This document shows, piece after piece, positions 1 to 7,219 of a DNA stretch of 9,160 nucleotides; the first letter of the stretch is position 1, and every line of letters begins with the position of its first letter. Where the stretch lies: positions 1 through 9,160 of the forward strand of contig SKSP01000226.1 of the NCBI GenBank assembly GCA_007122945.1. Reading direction: 5' to 3'. The notes beneath the pieces were generated by a model. That model searched no databases and was not told where the DNA came from. It was given only the letters and a program-made list of their open reading frames with translations. A program made the position numbers and the translations under genes. The stretch is from Ilumatobacteraceae bacterium. GTDB lineage: Bacteria; Actinomycetota; Acidimicrobiia; Acidimicrobiales; Ilumatobacteraceae.

Positions 1-76
1 TGGCAGCCCGTACGGGATTCGAACCCGTGCCGCCACCTTGAGAGGGTGGTGTCCTAGGCCACTAGACGAACGGGCC
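1..76 (-). tRNA. tRNA-Glu (anticodon CTC)
   Basis: Read on the minus strand this folds into a complete 76-nt cloverleaf with a genomically encoded CCA end. The anticodon stem CCACC/GGTGG closes the loop CTCTCAA, giving anticodon CTC for GAG codons. The T arm is ACGGG-TTCGAAT-CCCGT, and the D-arm sequence GTCTAG...AGGAC is typical of bacterial tRNA-Glu. The acceptor stem GGCCCGT/ACGGGCT starts with a G1·U72 wobble instead of the usual G1-C72, and the discriminator base is G. It lies downstream of tRNA-Gln and of the gltX gene whose product would charge it. Isoacceptor identity follows directly from the anticodon; the other glutamate isoacceptor (TTC) is not in this window. Confidence 0.97.
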
Positions 77-91
77 AAGTAGCGACCGGTG

Positions 92-120
92 ACGATACCA
101 GCGCGGAACGACCCGCCCAA
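92..120 (-). promoter_or_regulatory. candidate promoter of tRNA-Glu
   Basis: On the minus strand a TATCGT hexamer (97-92) fits the -10 pattern TANNNT. A TTGGGC hexamer (120-115) lies 17 bp upstream and shares TTG with the -35 consensus. Transcription would start near position 85, about nine bases before the mature 5' end at 76. The -35 lies inside the hairpin that separates the two tRNA genes. This rests on short motif matches only; co-transcription with tRNA-Gln is the alternative. Confidence 0.4.
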
Positions 121-132
121 CCGGGCGGGTCG
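109..132 (-). terminator. GC-rich hairpin between tRNA-Gln and tRNA-Glu
   Basis: CGACCCGCCC (109-118) and GGGCGGGTCG (123-132) form a perfect 10-bp stem around a 4-base loop. On the minus strand it begins six bases after the end of mature tRNA-Gln. That position suits a terminator or 3'-processing barrier for the tRNA-Gln transcript. There is no run of U after it (TTCCGCGC follows), so it is not a classical intrinsic terminator, although U-poor hairpins are common in high-GC actinobacteria. The stem itself is read directly from the sequence; the role is inferred. Confidence 0.55.
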
Positions 133-138
133 TCGGAG

Positions 139-210
139 CTGGGGAGAGAGGACTCGAACCCCTAATAACAGGACCAGAACCTGCTGTGTTGCCAATTACA
201 CCACTCCCCA
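139..210 (-). tRNA. tRNA-Gln (anticodon CTG)
   Basis: The minus strand gives a 72-nt cloverleaf. The acceptor stem is TGGGGAG/CTCCCCA, the D stem GTGT/ACAC, and the anticodon stem GCAGG/CCTGT closes the loop TTCTGGT, so the anticodon is CTG for CAG codons. The T arm is AGGGG-TTCGAGT-CCTCT with one G·U pair. The discriminator is G and the next three bases are CTC, so CCA is not encoded and must be added after transcription, unlike the neighbouring tRNA-Glu. The first pair is U1-A72, the pair that GatCAB amidotransferase reads when it converts Glu-tRNA(Gln) to Gln-tRNA(Gln); E. coli tRNA-Gln also has it, so it does not prove that pathway. Confidence 0.97.
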
Positions 211-230
211 TCGGTGGCAGTGCGGCCGCG

Positions 231-236
231 AGTGTA
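231..236 (-). promoter_or_regulatory. candidate -10 element of tRNA-Gln
   Basis: The minus strand reads TACACT, matching the TANNNT -10 pattern. It lies between the stop codon of the DUF218 gene (243-245) and the tRNA, and would start transcription near 224, about 14 bases before the mature tRNA at 210. No convincing -35 is visible; it would fall in the 3' end of the DUF218 gene. tRNA-Gln could instead be carried on read-through from the gdh-gltX transcript. Confidence 0.4.
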
Positions 237-242
237 GCGGGA

Positions 243-956
243 TCAGCCGACGAGCCCACTGAGCCGGGCGAAGCCCGTGAGGCGCCCGACGGCGACGCCG
301 CCGGCCTCCTTGGCGTGCAGCGCAACGTCGCGCCAACCACCGATCACACTGGTCGATGTCGGCGCGACGTAGGCCTCCAGACCGACCTCCTCGGCGATCA
401 GCCGGCTGCGCAGTGAGTGGAACGGGTCGGTCACGAGCAGCACGCTCGCACGGGTGTCGCTCCTCGTGGGGAGCAGCGCGACCGTCGCACGGAGCGATTC
501 GTAGGTGGTGGCACCGTCGTTCTCGAACACGATGGCGGACTCGGGGACGCCGCGCTCGACGAGGTAGCGCGCCGACGCCTGGGCCTCGGTGAAGCGGTCA
601 CCCGGCTGCTTGCCGCCGGTGACCACGACGACCGGCGCCAACCCCTGCGGCCACAGGCGGACGACCTCGTCGAGGCGCGCCGCGAGCTGCGGGGAGGGAC
701 GCCCGTCGTACTGGGCCGCACCGAGCACGACGATCGCGTCGACCGGACGGGCCTGGTACGCCCGACCGGTGCTCCACACCTGCTGCAACGTCACCCCGAC
801 GTACCCCACGCCGAGCACGCCGACGAGTACGGCCGCCCACCACCAGCGCCAACGCGTCGGTGGCGGGATCGCCGGCAGCTGGTCGATCGGTTGGTCGATC
901 GGCGGTTCGGCCGTCAGGTCGGCCGGTCGCTCGAGGGAGGGCCGGGTGGTGGTCAC
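243..956 (-). CDS. DUF218 / YdcF-ElyC-SanA family membrane-anchored protein
   Basis: This 237-residue protein has a short Pro-rich cytoplasmic tail (1-36), one hydrophobic membrane segment (about 41-58, preceded by RWRWWW) and a DUF218 domain outside the membrane (about 72-235). Family motifs are visible in order: [19 protein letters not shown] (73-91), [15 protein letters not shown] (111-125), the ATTYESL segment (149-155) and [10 protein letters not shown] (175-184). Relatives such as ElyC and SanA affect cell-envelope integrity and vancomycin sensitivity in enterobacteria, but the reaction is not settled, so no precise role is assigned. The start is GTG; its bases overlap the gltX stop as GTGA, and no clear Shine-Dalgarno sequence precedes it, so translation is probably coupled to gltX. 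No link to glutamate metabolism is evident beyond position. Confidence 0.88.
   Translation of the reverse strand: MTTTRPSLERPADLTAEPPIDQPIDQLPAIPPPTRWRWWWAAVLVGVLGVGYVGVTLQQVWSTGRAYQARPVDAIVVLGAAQYDGRPSPQLAARLDEVVRLWPQGLAPVVVVTGGKQPGDRFTEAQASARYLVERGVPESAIVFENDGATTYESLRATVALLPTRSDTRASVLLVTDPFHSLRSRLIAEEVGLEAYVAPTSTSVIGGWRDVALHAKEAGGVAVGRLTGFARLSGLVG
879..902 (-). repeat. 12-bp tandem duplication inside the DUF218 gene
   Basis: CTGGTCGATCGG (879-890) is followed directly by TTGGTCGATCGG (891-902), 11 of 12 bases identical. In frame it encodes the repeated tetrapeptide PIDQ-PIDQ (residues 19-26) in the cytoplasmic tail before the membrane segment. It looks like a small slippage duplication in an unconstrained linker, and its copy number may vary between strains. 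Confidence 0.8.
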
Positions 957-2362
957 GACACGCCGACCCGGTCGAGCGCCGACGCGACGCGGCGGCCCGT
1001 CTCCTCCGCGCCGAGCAGCTCGAGCGACTCGTACAGCGGCGGACCGATCGTGCGACCCGTCACCGCGACGCGCAGCGGCGCCTGCGCCTTGCCCGGCTTC
1101 TGCCCGTAACGCTCACCGACCGCCTCGAGCGTCGACTTGAGCACCTCGGCGCGCCAACGGTCGGTACCGGCCAGCTCGGCGTACGCGGCCCGCACGTCGG
1201 CGAGCAGCCCGGCCGCCCAGTCCGCGCCCATGATCTTCGTCCATGCCGCCTCGTCGACCTCGGGGTCGGGCAGGAACAAGAAGTCGACCATCGGGGCCAC
1301 GTCGGCCATCGTCTTGGCCCGCTCCTGCACGAGCGGCGCGATCCGGGCGAACGTGGCGCGGTCCCACTCGGCGGGCAGCCACGGATCGGCCTCGGCGAGG
1401 AACTCCTCCGGCGTGCGCATCCGGATGTACTCCTCGTTGAACGCCCGCAGCTTCTTGACGTCGAAGAACGCCGGGCTGTGGTTGACGTCCTCGAGGCGGA
1501 ACTCGGCCTCGATGCGCTCCCACGGGACGATCTCGGTGTCCCCGGCCGGCGCCCAGCCGAGCGTCATCAGGTAGTTCACCATCGCGTCCGGCAAGAAGCC
1601 CTCGGCGCGGTACTGCTCGAGCGCGACCTTGTCGCGCCGCTTCGACAGCTTCTTGCGCTGTTCGTTGACGAGCACCGGCACGTGTGCCCAGACCGGGGGT
1701 TCGCCCCCCAATGCCTCCCACAGCATCTGCTGCTTCGGTGCGTTCGGGAGGTGTTCCTCGGCGCGCACGACGTGGGTGATGCCCATCGCCATGTCGTCCA
1801 CCGCGTTCGCCACGAGGAACATCGGGCTGCCGTTGCCACGCAGCAGCACGAAGTCCTCGATGTTGGCGTTGTCGAACTCGACCCGGCCGCGCACGAGGTC
1901 GTCGACCACCGTGACGCCGTCGGGCACCCGGAACCGCAGCACCCGGCCGGGGCCCGACCCGAGCCCGCGGTCGCGCGAGTAGCCGTCGTAGCCGGGCCTG
2001 CCCGACGCCTTCGCCCGCTCCTGCACCTGTTCGCCGGTCAGGTCGCAGTAGTACGCGTGACCGGCTGCGTGCAGCCGCTCGGCCGCGGCGACGTGCTCGC
2101 CGGCGAGCGAGCTCTGGAAGTACGGTCCCTCGAACACCGGGTCGTCGGTCGAGATGCCGATCCAGGCGAGGGCGTCGATGATGCCCTCGGTCCACTCGGG
2201 TCGGTTGCGGGCCTCGTCGGTGTCCTCGATCCGCAGGACGAACCGGCCACCCAGGCGGCGCGCCAGTGCCCAGTTGTAGAGCGCCGTGCGCGCGCCGCCG
2301 ACGTGGAAGTAGCCGGTGGGTGACGGGGCGAAGCGGAGACGGGGGGACGACGTCGGATCCAT
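953..2362 (-). CDS. gltX: glutamyl-tRNA synthetase (GluRS), probably non-discriminating
   Basis: This 469-residue class I aminoacyl-tRNA synthetase joins glutamate to tRNA using ATP in the cytoplasm. The ATP-site signature [21 protein letters not shown] (11-31) carries the HIGH-equivalent HVGG at 20-23. The second ATP motif is KLSKR (238-242). RIEDTD (44-49) and [20 protein letters not shown] (171-190) are also typical. The length fits the family (about 465-500), and the first motif lies close to the N-terminus, so ATG at 2362 is the sensible start. Only one Cys (C106) lies where E. coli GluRS binds zinc, so no zinc site is expected. In the anticodon-binding half, VQERAKTM (345-352) aligns by eye with MRPRFDTL of Thermus thermophilus GluRS. 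This puts Gln346 where I place the discriminating Arg358, suggesting that tRNA-Gln is also charged with Glu. The gene follows gdh by 27 bases and overlaps the DUF218 gene by four. Confidence 0.97.
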   Translation of the reverse strand: MDPTSSPRLRFAPSPTGYFHVGGARTALYNWALARRLGGRFVLRIEDTDEARNRPEWTEGIIDALAWIGISTDDPVFEGPYFQSSLAGEHVAAAERLHAAGHAYYCDLTGEQVQERAKASGRPGYDGYSRDRGLGSGPGRVLRFRVPDGVTVVDDLVRGRVEFDNANIEDFVLLRGNGSPMFLVANAVDDMAMGITHVVRAEEHLPNAPKQQMLWEALGGEPPVWAHVPVLVNEQRKKLSKRRDKVALEQYRAEGFLPDAMVNYLMTLGWAPAGDTEIVPWERIEAEFRLEDVNHSPAFFDVKKLRAFNEEYIRMRTPEEFLAEADPWLPAEWDRATFARIAPLVQERAKTMADVAPMVDFLFLPDPEVDEAAWTKIMGADWAAGLLADVRAAYAELAGTDRWRAEVLKSTLEAVGERYGQKPGKAQAPLRVAVTGRTIGPPLYESLELLGAEETGRRVASALDRVGVS

Positions 2363-2389
2363 GACCCCCCGAACGCTACCCGGGGGGTC
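2363..2389 (-). promoter_or_regulatory. hairpin filling the gdh-gltX gap and covering the gltX ribosome binding site
   Basis: On the minus strand the 27 bases between the gdh stop codon TGA (2392-2390) and the gltX start codon ATG (2362-2360) read GACCCCCCG, loop GGTAGCGTT, CGGGGGGTC. The stem is a perfect 9 bp (8 G-C pairs and 1 A-T pair) and occupies the whole gap with no spare base. The GGGGGG in its 3' arm is the only candidate gltX Shine-Dalgarno sequence, so folding would hide it. A ribosome finishing gdh would melt the stem. A terminator role is less likely because no U run follows. The structure is seen; the coupling role is inferred. Confidence 0.7.
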
Positions 2390-5300
2390 TCACGACCCGC
2401 CGGCGGCGGGGCCGGTGCCCGGGCCGGCGTGCCGGTGGGTGCGCGGATCCGCCGGTCGGCCGGCACGGTGCACCGACGTGAGCCCGAGGTTGCGGAGCTG
2501 GCGCAGTGCGACGGAGAGGTTCGTGAGGTCGAACGACTCGGACCGGCGGATCTCGGCGAACAGCGCCGTCGTGCGGCCGACCGTTCGGCTGTTGTCGGCC
2601 AGCCACGCCTCGGCCGAGCCGTCGGCCTCCGACGTCACGGTGGCGGCCAGGTCGGCGAGCGCGGAGAGCAGGTCGTCGCGCAGCGCCGAGCGCGCCTGGG
2701 TCTGCCATCGATCGGCGCGGGGCAGCGCGCCGACGCCGTTCCACAGCCACATCAGCTCGAGCCGATCGAACACCTCCCAGTAGGTGCGCGCCACCGAGAT
2801 GGGCGGCAGCGCCAGCCGGTGCGCGATCTCGACGATGTCGAACCCGGTGTGCAACAGCCGCCAGATCGCCGAGCGGTGGGCGAGGTCGGCCGGGACGCCG
2901 GCCGCTGTCCGCGCGTCGACGGTGCTGCTCACCATCTCGGCCATCGGCCCGCGCAGCGCGCTCGCCAGCTCGCGCCCGAGCGGCCGGATGTCGTCGTGGA
3001 ACGTGGCGATCACGGTGCCGACGTCGAGCGGCGGCCGCCGATTGCGAAGCACCCACAACGAGCAGCGCTCGGCCATCCGCCGACAGTCGAGGAACAGGTC
3101 GTACCGCGTGTCGAGGTCGACATCGCCGAGCGCGTCGACCTCGGCCCACTGGGCGGGGAACTCGAGGACCTCGCGGGCGACCACCCACGCCCGCACCACG
3201 TCGGGGGTCGAGGCACCGGTGTCCTCGGTCATGCGATGGTCGAAGGAGATCCCCGACAGGTTGACCATCTGGTTGACGACCTGGGTCGCCACGATCTCCC
3301 GGCGCAGGCGGTGCGCCCGGATCGCGTCACCGAAGCGCTCGCGCAGCGGGGTCGGGAAGTACCCCACGAGGTCGGGTTCGAGCACCGGGTCGTCGGGGAG
3401 GTCCGACGCCAGCAGCTCGCTCACGTCGGCGTTCTTCGTGTAGGCGATCAGCACCGCGAACTCGGGCGTGACGAGGCCCTGGCCGTTCGCCTGACGCTCG
3501 CTGATCTGCTTGTCGGTCGGGAGGAACTCGAGCTCGCGATCGAGCCACCCCTCGGCCTCCAGCAGGTCGAGGTAGCGGGCGTGCACGTTCGCCATCGGGT
3601 GCGCCTGGCGGCGGGCGATCATCAGCGCCAGGCTCTGCGCCCGGTTGTTGGCGAGCACCAGCTCGGCCACCTCGTCGGTCATCGACGCGAGCAGCTCGTT
3701 GCGTTGCTTGATGGTGAGATCGCCGTCGGACACGAGGCCGTCGAGCAGGACCTTGATGTTGACCTCGTGGTCGCTGCAGTCGACACCGGCCGAGTTGTCG
3801 ATCGCGTCGGTGTTCACCAACCCGCCGGCGAGCGCGTACTCGATGCGCGCCCGCTGGGTGAGTCCGAGGTTGCCGCCCTCGCCCACCATCTTGCAGCGCA
3901 GGTCGCACCCGTCCACCCGCACGCCGTCGTTGGTGCGGTCGCCGACGTCGGCGTGTGACTCGGTGCTGGCCTTCACGTACGTCCCGATGCCGCCGTTCCA
4001 CAGCAGGTCGACCGGGGCGGTGAGCACGATCCGGATCAGCTCGAGCGGGGTCACCCGTTCGGCATCCGTGCCGAGCGCGGCGCGCGCCTCGTCGCTCAGC
4101 GCGATCGACTTCACGGCGCGCGAGTACACGCCGCCGCCCGACGAGATCAGGGAGGTCTCGTAGTCGGCCCAGCTGGAGCGGGTCATCTCGAACAACCGGC
4201 GACGTTCGGCGTACGCCACCGCCGGATCGGGATCGGGGTCGATGAAGATGTGGCGGTGGTCGAACGCGGCCACCAGCCGGATCTCGCGCGACAGCAGCAT
4301 CCCGTTGCCGAAGACGTCGCCGCTCATGTCGCCGATTCCGACCACGGTGAGCGGGTCGTCCTCGGCGTGCTTGCCGAGGGCGCGGGCGTGACGGCGGACG
4401 CTCTCCCAGGCGCCCCGGGCCGTGATGCCCATCGCCTTGTGGTCGTAGCCGACGCTGCCACCCGACGCGAACGCGTCGCCGAGCCAGAAGTCGTACTCGG
4501 CGGCGACCTCGTTGGCGACGTCGCTGAACGTCGCGGTGCCCTTGTCGGCGGCGACGACGAGGTACGGGTCGGGGTCGTCGCACCGGACGACGTCGGCGGG
4601 GGTGACGATCTCGTCGCGCACGATGTTGTCGGTGACGTCGAGGAGCGAGCCGACGAAGTCGCGGTAGCAGGCAGTGACGTGCGGGCGCAGCTCGTCGGGG
4701 TCGGTGGGGGGCCGCTTGACGACGAACCCGCCCTTGGCGCCGACCGGCACGATCACGGCGTTCTTGACGACCTGGGCCTTGGCGAGCCCGAGGACCTCGG
4801 TGCGGAAGTCCTCCCGGCGGTCGCTCCAGCGCAGCCCGCCCCGGGCGATCGGTCCGGCCCGGAGGTGGACCCCCTCCACGTCGGGCGAGCACACGAAGAT
4901 CTCGAACATCGGTCGCGGATGGGGCAGGTCGGGGACCCGTCCCGGGTCGAGCTTCAACGCCACCGGAACGCGTCCGCAGTACGCGTTCGTGCGCAGCGTC
5001 GCGTCGACGAGGGCCAACAGGCTGCGGCAGATGCGGTCCTCGTCGAGCACCTGGAGGTCGTCGATCACCTCCATCAGCTCGGCACGGGCCGTGTCGACAG
5101 CGGCGCCACGATCGGCGACCGACGGGTCGAACCGCGCCTCGAACAGCTGCACGAGGCGGCGGGCCACCACGGGGAGCCGGGCGAGCGCACCCTCCACGTA
5201 GCCGAGGCTGAACGCGAACCCGATCTGGCGCAGGTAACGGACGTACGTGCGCAGCACGGCCACCTGGCGACGGTCGAGCCCGGCGAGCGCGACGAGCCGG

Positions 5301-7108
5301 TTCAACCCGTCCGCCTCGACCTCGCCGAGCATCAGCCCCTCGAACGTGCGCTGCATCTCGGCGTGACGCGACGCGTCCACGTCGACCCCGGCGGGCAGGC
5401 GTACACCGATGTCGTAGAGGTGCACCTCGACGCCGTCGATCTCGATCGTGGCGGGGCGCTCGTCGACCGCCCGCAAGCCGAGGTGGTCGAGCATCGGCAG
5501 CAGTTCCGACAGCGTGGCCGGATCACCGCGGCGGTACACCCGGAACCGCCACTCGTCGGGTGGCGCCTCGACCTCGCGGCCCATGGCGGTCGCGAGCGGC
5601 GCGCCCTCGCCGAGCATCTCGTCGATGCGGGCGATGTCGCTGACCGCTCGCGTGGCGCCGACGTTGGCCGTGTACTCGGCCGGGAACGCGGCCAGGTAGC
5701 GCTGCGCGAGGCGGCGGCCGTCGTGATCACCGAACTCGCGGTGCAGCGCGTCGGACACGCGGTCGGACCACGACGTGGTGAGCTCGTCGATCTCGCGGGC
5801 GAGCGCGTCGAGGTCGGGCGGCGCCCCATCGTCGGGCCGACGGACGGTGAACGTCATCCGGGCGAGCGAACTGGCGCCGACGAGGGACTCGAGATCCCGG
5901 TAGCTGCCGTCGTAGTGCGCGGCGACCGCCGCCGCGACGGCTTCGGGCACGTGCGCGTGGAACCGCGTCCGGGGCACGTACACGAGGACGGTCGAGTGCT
6001 CGCCGACCGGCTCGGGCACGTCGAAGATCCGGACGAGCTGGCGCTCTTGCAGGCCCACGATGTCGATCACGAGGTGGGCGAGGGCGTCGCCGTCGAGCTC
6101 GAACAGCAGATCGCGCGGCAGCGTCTCGAGGACGTTGCGCGCCGAACGCCCGGTGTGGGTCTCCGCGCCGTCGCTCGCCAGACCGAGGATCGCGCGGGCG
6201 CGGTCGCCGATCGCCGGGATCGACAGCACGCTCTGGCGGTACGCGCTCGATGCGAGCAGGCCGACGAACCGGTGGCGCGAACCGTCGCCGGCGCGAACGC
6301 TGACACATGTGCGCCGGGACGCCCGGTGGATGCTCGACACGGCGTCGCTGCGCGACACGACCACCGGGGTGTCGTCGCTGATCTCGACCGGCACCGCCGG
6401 CGGGTCGATCGGGTGTGGCCGGCGCAGCTGCCCGAGCTCGGTCCCGGGTCGGACGACGAGATCGCCGTCGTCCGTGCGGTCGTAGGTCGCCGCTCCGAGG
6501 AAGACGAAGTGCCCCGCGGCGAGCCACTCGAGCAGGACGTCCTCGTCGGCGAGTCCGGCCATCCGCTCGCGCATCGCCGGGAAGTCGGCGACGACGCCGT
6601 GGACCTCGTCGACGACGTCGTGCACCTCGGCGGCCAGCTCGGCGGCGAGATCGGGGGCGCAGCGATCGATCTCGATCTGGGTCCAGGCCTCGGTGCGGCC
6701 CTCCATGTCGCAGGCGACGAGCGTGCCGTCGTCGTCGCGGCGAACGTCGAGCATCGGGTGCACGAGCAGGTGGGTGCGCAGGTCGCGGCGGTCGAGCACC
6801 ATCCGGACGGTGTCGACCAGGAACGGCGCGTCGTCGGTGACGACGAGCAGGACCGATCGTGCCGAGTGCCAGCCGTCGATATCGCGATCGGGCGAGAGCA
6901 CCTTCACCCGGGTGTCACCCCACGGACGCACGCGACCCAGCGCGAGGTGGGCGACGGCCACCGCGTAGAGATCGTCGAGTCGACGATCGTCGAGGTCGGC
7001 CCCGGGCAGCTCGCGGTAGTAGCGGGTGAGGAACTCGGCGAGCACCGGGTCGTCGGGGAGGCGCTCACGTGCAAGGGCGACCAGCCGGTCGGTGATCTGT
7101 CCGGACAT
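2390..7108 (-). CDS. gdh: NAD-specific glutamate dehydrogenase, large (about 170-180 kDa) type
   Basis: This 1572-residue enzyme belongs to the large single-chain NAD-GDH family (Bac_GDH), which interconverts glutamate and 2-oxoglutarate plus ammonium, usually in the catabolic direction. The N-terminal part contains ACT-like regulatory segments (for example SVLLVVTDDAPFLVDTVRMVL near 85-105, FVFLGAATYD 201-210, FVGLLASSAY 281-290). The catalytic core has GGLRWSDRREDFRTEVLGLA (757-776), then AKAQVVKNAVIVPVGAKGGF with Lys792 in the GAKGGF signature. ADKGTATFSD (854-863), GGSVGYDHKAMGITARGAWE (883-902), the NAD-binding GIGDMSGDVFGNGM (924-937) and NTDAIDNSAGVDCSDHEVNIK (1099-1119) follow. A helical C-terminal domain completes it. 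ATG at 7108 is chosen because AGAAAGGGG lies just upstream; a GTG five codons earlier is less well placed. The open frame continues to 8281, but that stretch is antisense to the P450 gene. The length is close to that of mycobacterial and Streptomyces relatives, and no frameshift is seen. Confidence 0.96.
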   Translation of the reverse strand: MSGQITDRLVALARERLPDDPVLAEFLTRYYRELPGADLDDRRLDDLYAVAVAHLALGRVRPWGDTRVKVLSPDRDIDGWHSARSVLLVVTDDAPFLVDTVRMVLDRRDLRTHLLVHPMLDVRRDDDGTLVACDMEGRTEAWTQIEIDRCAPDLAAELAAEVHDVVDEVHGVVADFPAMRERMAGLADEDVLLEWLAAGHFVFLGAATYDRTDDGDLVVRPGTELGQLRRPHPIDPPAVPVEISDDTPVVVSRSDAVSSIHRASRRTCVSVRAGDGSRHRFVGLLASSAYRQSVLSIPAIGDRARAILGLASDGAETHTGRSARNVLETLPRDLLFELDGDALAHLVIDIVGLQERQLVRIFDVPEPVGEHSTVLVYVPRTRFHAHVPEAVAAAVAAHYDGSYRDLESLVGASSLARMTFTVRRPDDGAPPDLDALAREIDELTTSWSDRVSDALHREFGDHDGRRLAQRYLAAFPAEYTANVGATRAVSDIARIDEMLGEGAPLATAMGREVEAPPDEWRFRVYRRGDPATLSELLPMLDHLGLRAVDERPATIEIDGVEVHLYDIGVRLPAGVDVDASRHAEMQRTFEGLMLGEVEADGLNRLVALAGLDRRQVAVLRTYVRYLRQIGFAFSLGYVEGALARLPVVARRLVQLFEARFDPSVADRGAAVDTARAELMEVIDDLQVLDEDRICRSLLALVDATLRTNAYCGRVPVALKLDPGRVPDLPHPRPMFEIFVCSPDVEGVHLRAGPIARGGLRWSDRREDFRTEVLGLAKAQVVKNAVIVPVGAKGGFVVKRPPTDPDELRPHVTACYRDFVGSLLDVTDNIVRDEIVTPADVVRCDDPDPYLVVAADKGTATFSDVANEVAAEYDFWLGDAFASGGSVGYDHKAMGITARGAWESVRRHARALGKHAEDDPLTVVGIGDMSGDVFGNGMLLSREIRLVAAFDHRHIFIDPDPDPAVAYAERRRLFEMTRSSWADYETSLISSGGGVYSRAVKSIALSDEARAALGTDAERVTPLELIRIVLTAPVDLLWNGGIGTYVKASTESHADVGDRTNDGVRVDGCDLRCKMVGEGGNLGLTQRARIEYALAGGLVNTDAIDNSAGVDCSDHEVNIKVLLDGLVSDGDLTIKQRNELLASMTDEVAELVLANNRAQSLALMIARRQAHPMANVHARYLDLLEAEGWLDRELEFLPTDKQISERQANGQGLVTPEFAVLIAYTKNADVSELLASDLPDDPVLEPDLVGYFPTPLRERFGDAIRAHRLRREIVATQVVNQMVNLSGISFDHRMTEDTGASTPDVVRAWVVAREVLEFPAQWAEVDALGDVDLDTRYDLFLDCRRMAERCSLWVLRNRRPPLDVGTVIATFHDDIRPLGRELASALRGPMAEMVSSTVDARTAAGVPADLAHRSAIWRLLHTGFDIVEIAHRLALPPISVARTYWEVFDRLELMWLWNGVGALPRADRWQTQARSALRDDLLSALADLAATVTSEADGSAEAWLADNSRTVGRTTALFAEIRRSESFDLTNLSVALRQLRNLGLTSVHRAGRPADPRTHRHAGPGTGPAAGGS

Positions 7109-7111
7109 GTG

Positions 7112-7120
7112 CCCCTTTCT
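7112..7120 (-). promoter_or_regulatory. strong ribosome binding site of gdh
   Basis: AGAAAGGGG on the minus strand is nearly complementary to the extended 3' end of 16S rRNA (AGAAAGGAGG region). The AAAGG core lies five bases before the ATG at 7108. It decides the gdh start against the upstream in-frame GTG (7123-7121) and against the long N-terminal open extension. Confidence 0.75.
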
Positions 7121-7128
7121 CACCGTTG

Positions 7129-7153
7129 CTGTCCCCCGGATCCTGTCCCCCGG
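7129..7153. repeat. 11-bp direct repeat in the gdh leader
   Basis: CTGTCCCCCGG occurs at 7129-7139 and again, identically, at 7143-7153, with a 14-bp centre-to-centre period. Both copies lie between the gdh ribosome binding site and the probable promoter. This is where an operator or leader element acting on gdh would sit. The repeat is seen directly; no regulator binding it is recognised. Confidence 0.8.
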
Positions 7154-7164
7154 CGTCAGCCGGG
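7149..7164. repeat. small inverted repeat in the divergent spacer
   Basis: CCCGGC (7149-7154) and GCCGGG (7159-7164) form a 6-bp stem around the loop GTCA. It overlaps the second copy of the direct repeat, so in the gdh leader the two structures could compete. Such short GC stems arise often by chance in DNA this rich in G and C. Confidence 0.4.
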
Positions 7165-7207
7165 CGGGCCCGACACCCCGATGTGCCGACCGGCGTGCCC
7201 GATGACC

Positions 7208-7214
7208 GATACTA
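7208..7214. promoter_or_regulatory. candidate shared -10 core for divergent gdh and P450 transcription
   Basis: The plus strand reads GATACT (7208-7213), five of six matches to TATACT, and ends seven bases before the P450 GTG at 7220, so that transcript could be leaderless. The minus strand over almost the same bases reads TAGTAT (7214-7209), a TANNNT match pointing toward gdh that would give a leader of about 90 bases containing the direct repeats. It is the only AT-containing hexamer of this quality in the spacer. The -35 regions are weak in both directions (CCGACC at 7186-7191 for the P450). This is motif-level evidence only. Confidence 0.4.
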
Positions 7215-7219
7215 GGTGA

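Noticed and set aside
94..127. A signal peptide or zinc ribbon in GluRS around Cys106.
   Set aside because: Only one Cys is present in the region, so the four-ligand zinc site of E. coli GluRS cannot form, and no hydrophobic leader exists. Coordinates given are residue numbers of the GluRS protein.
860..2323. A 487-codon open frame on the plus strand opposite gltX.
   Set aside because: It is antisense to a clear glutamyl-tRNA synthetase; its Arg- and Val-rich product has no family features and is a composition artefact.
2363..2389. Reading the gdh-gltX hairpin as an intrinsic transcription terminator.
   Set aside because: No U run follows it; the 3' arm leads straight into the gltX ATG. The coupling explanation fits better, although partial termination cannot be excluded.
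4250..7219. A 989-codon open frame on the plus strand opposite gdh.
   Set aside because: It is the antisense of a conserved enzyme gene, its product is low-complexity and rich in Val, Asp, Arg and His, with no recognisable motif, and it has no supporting start site.
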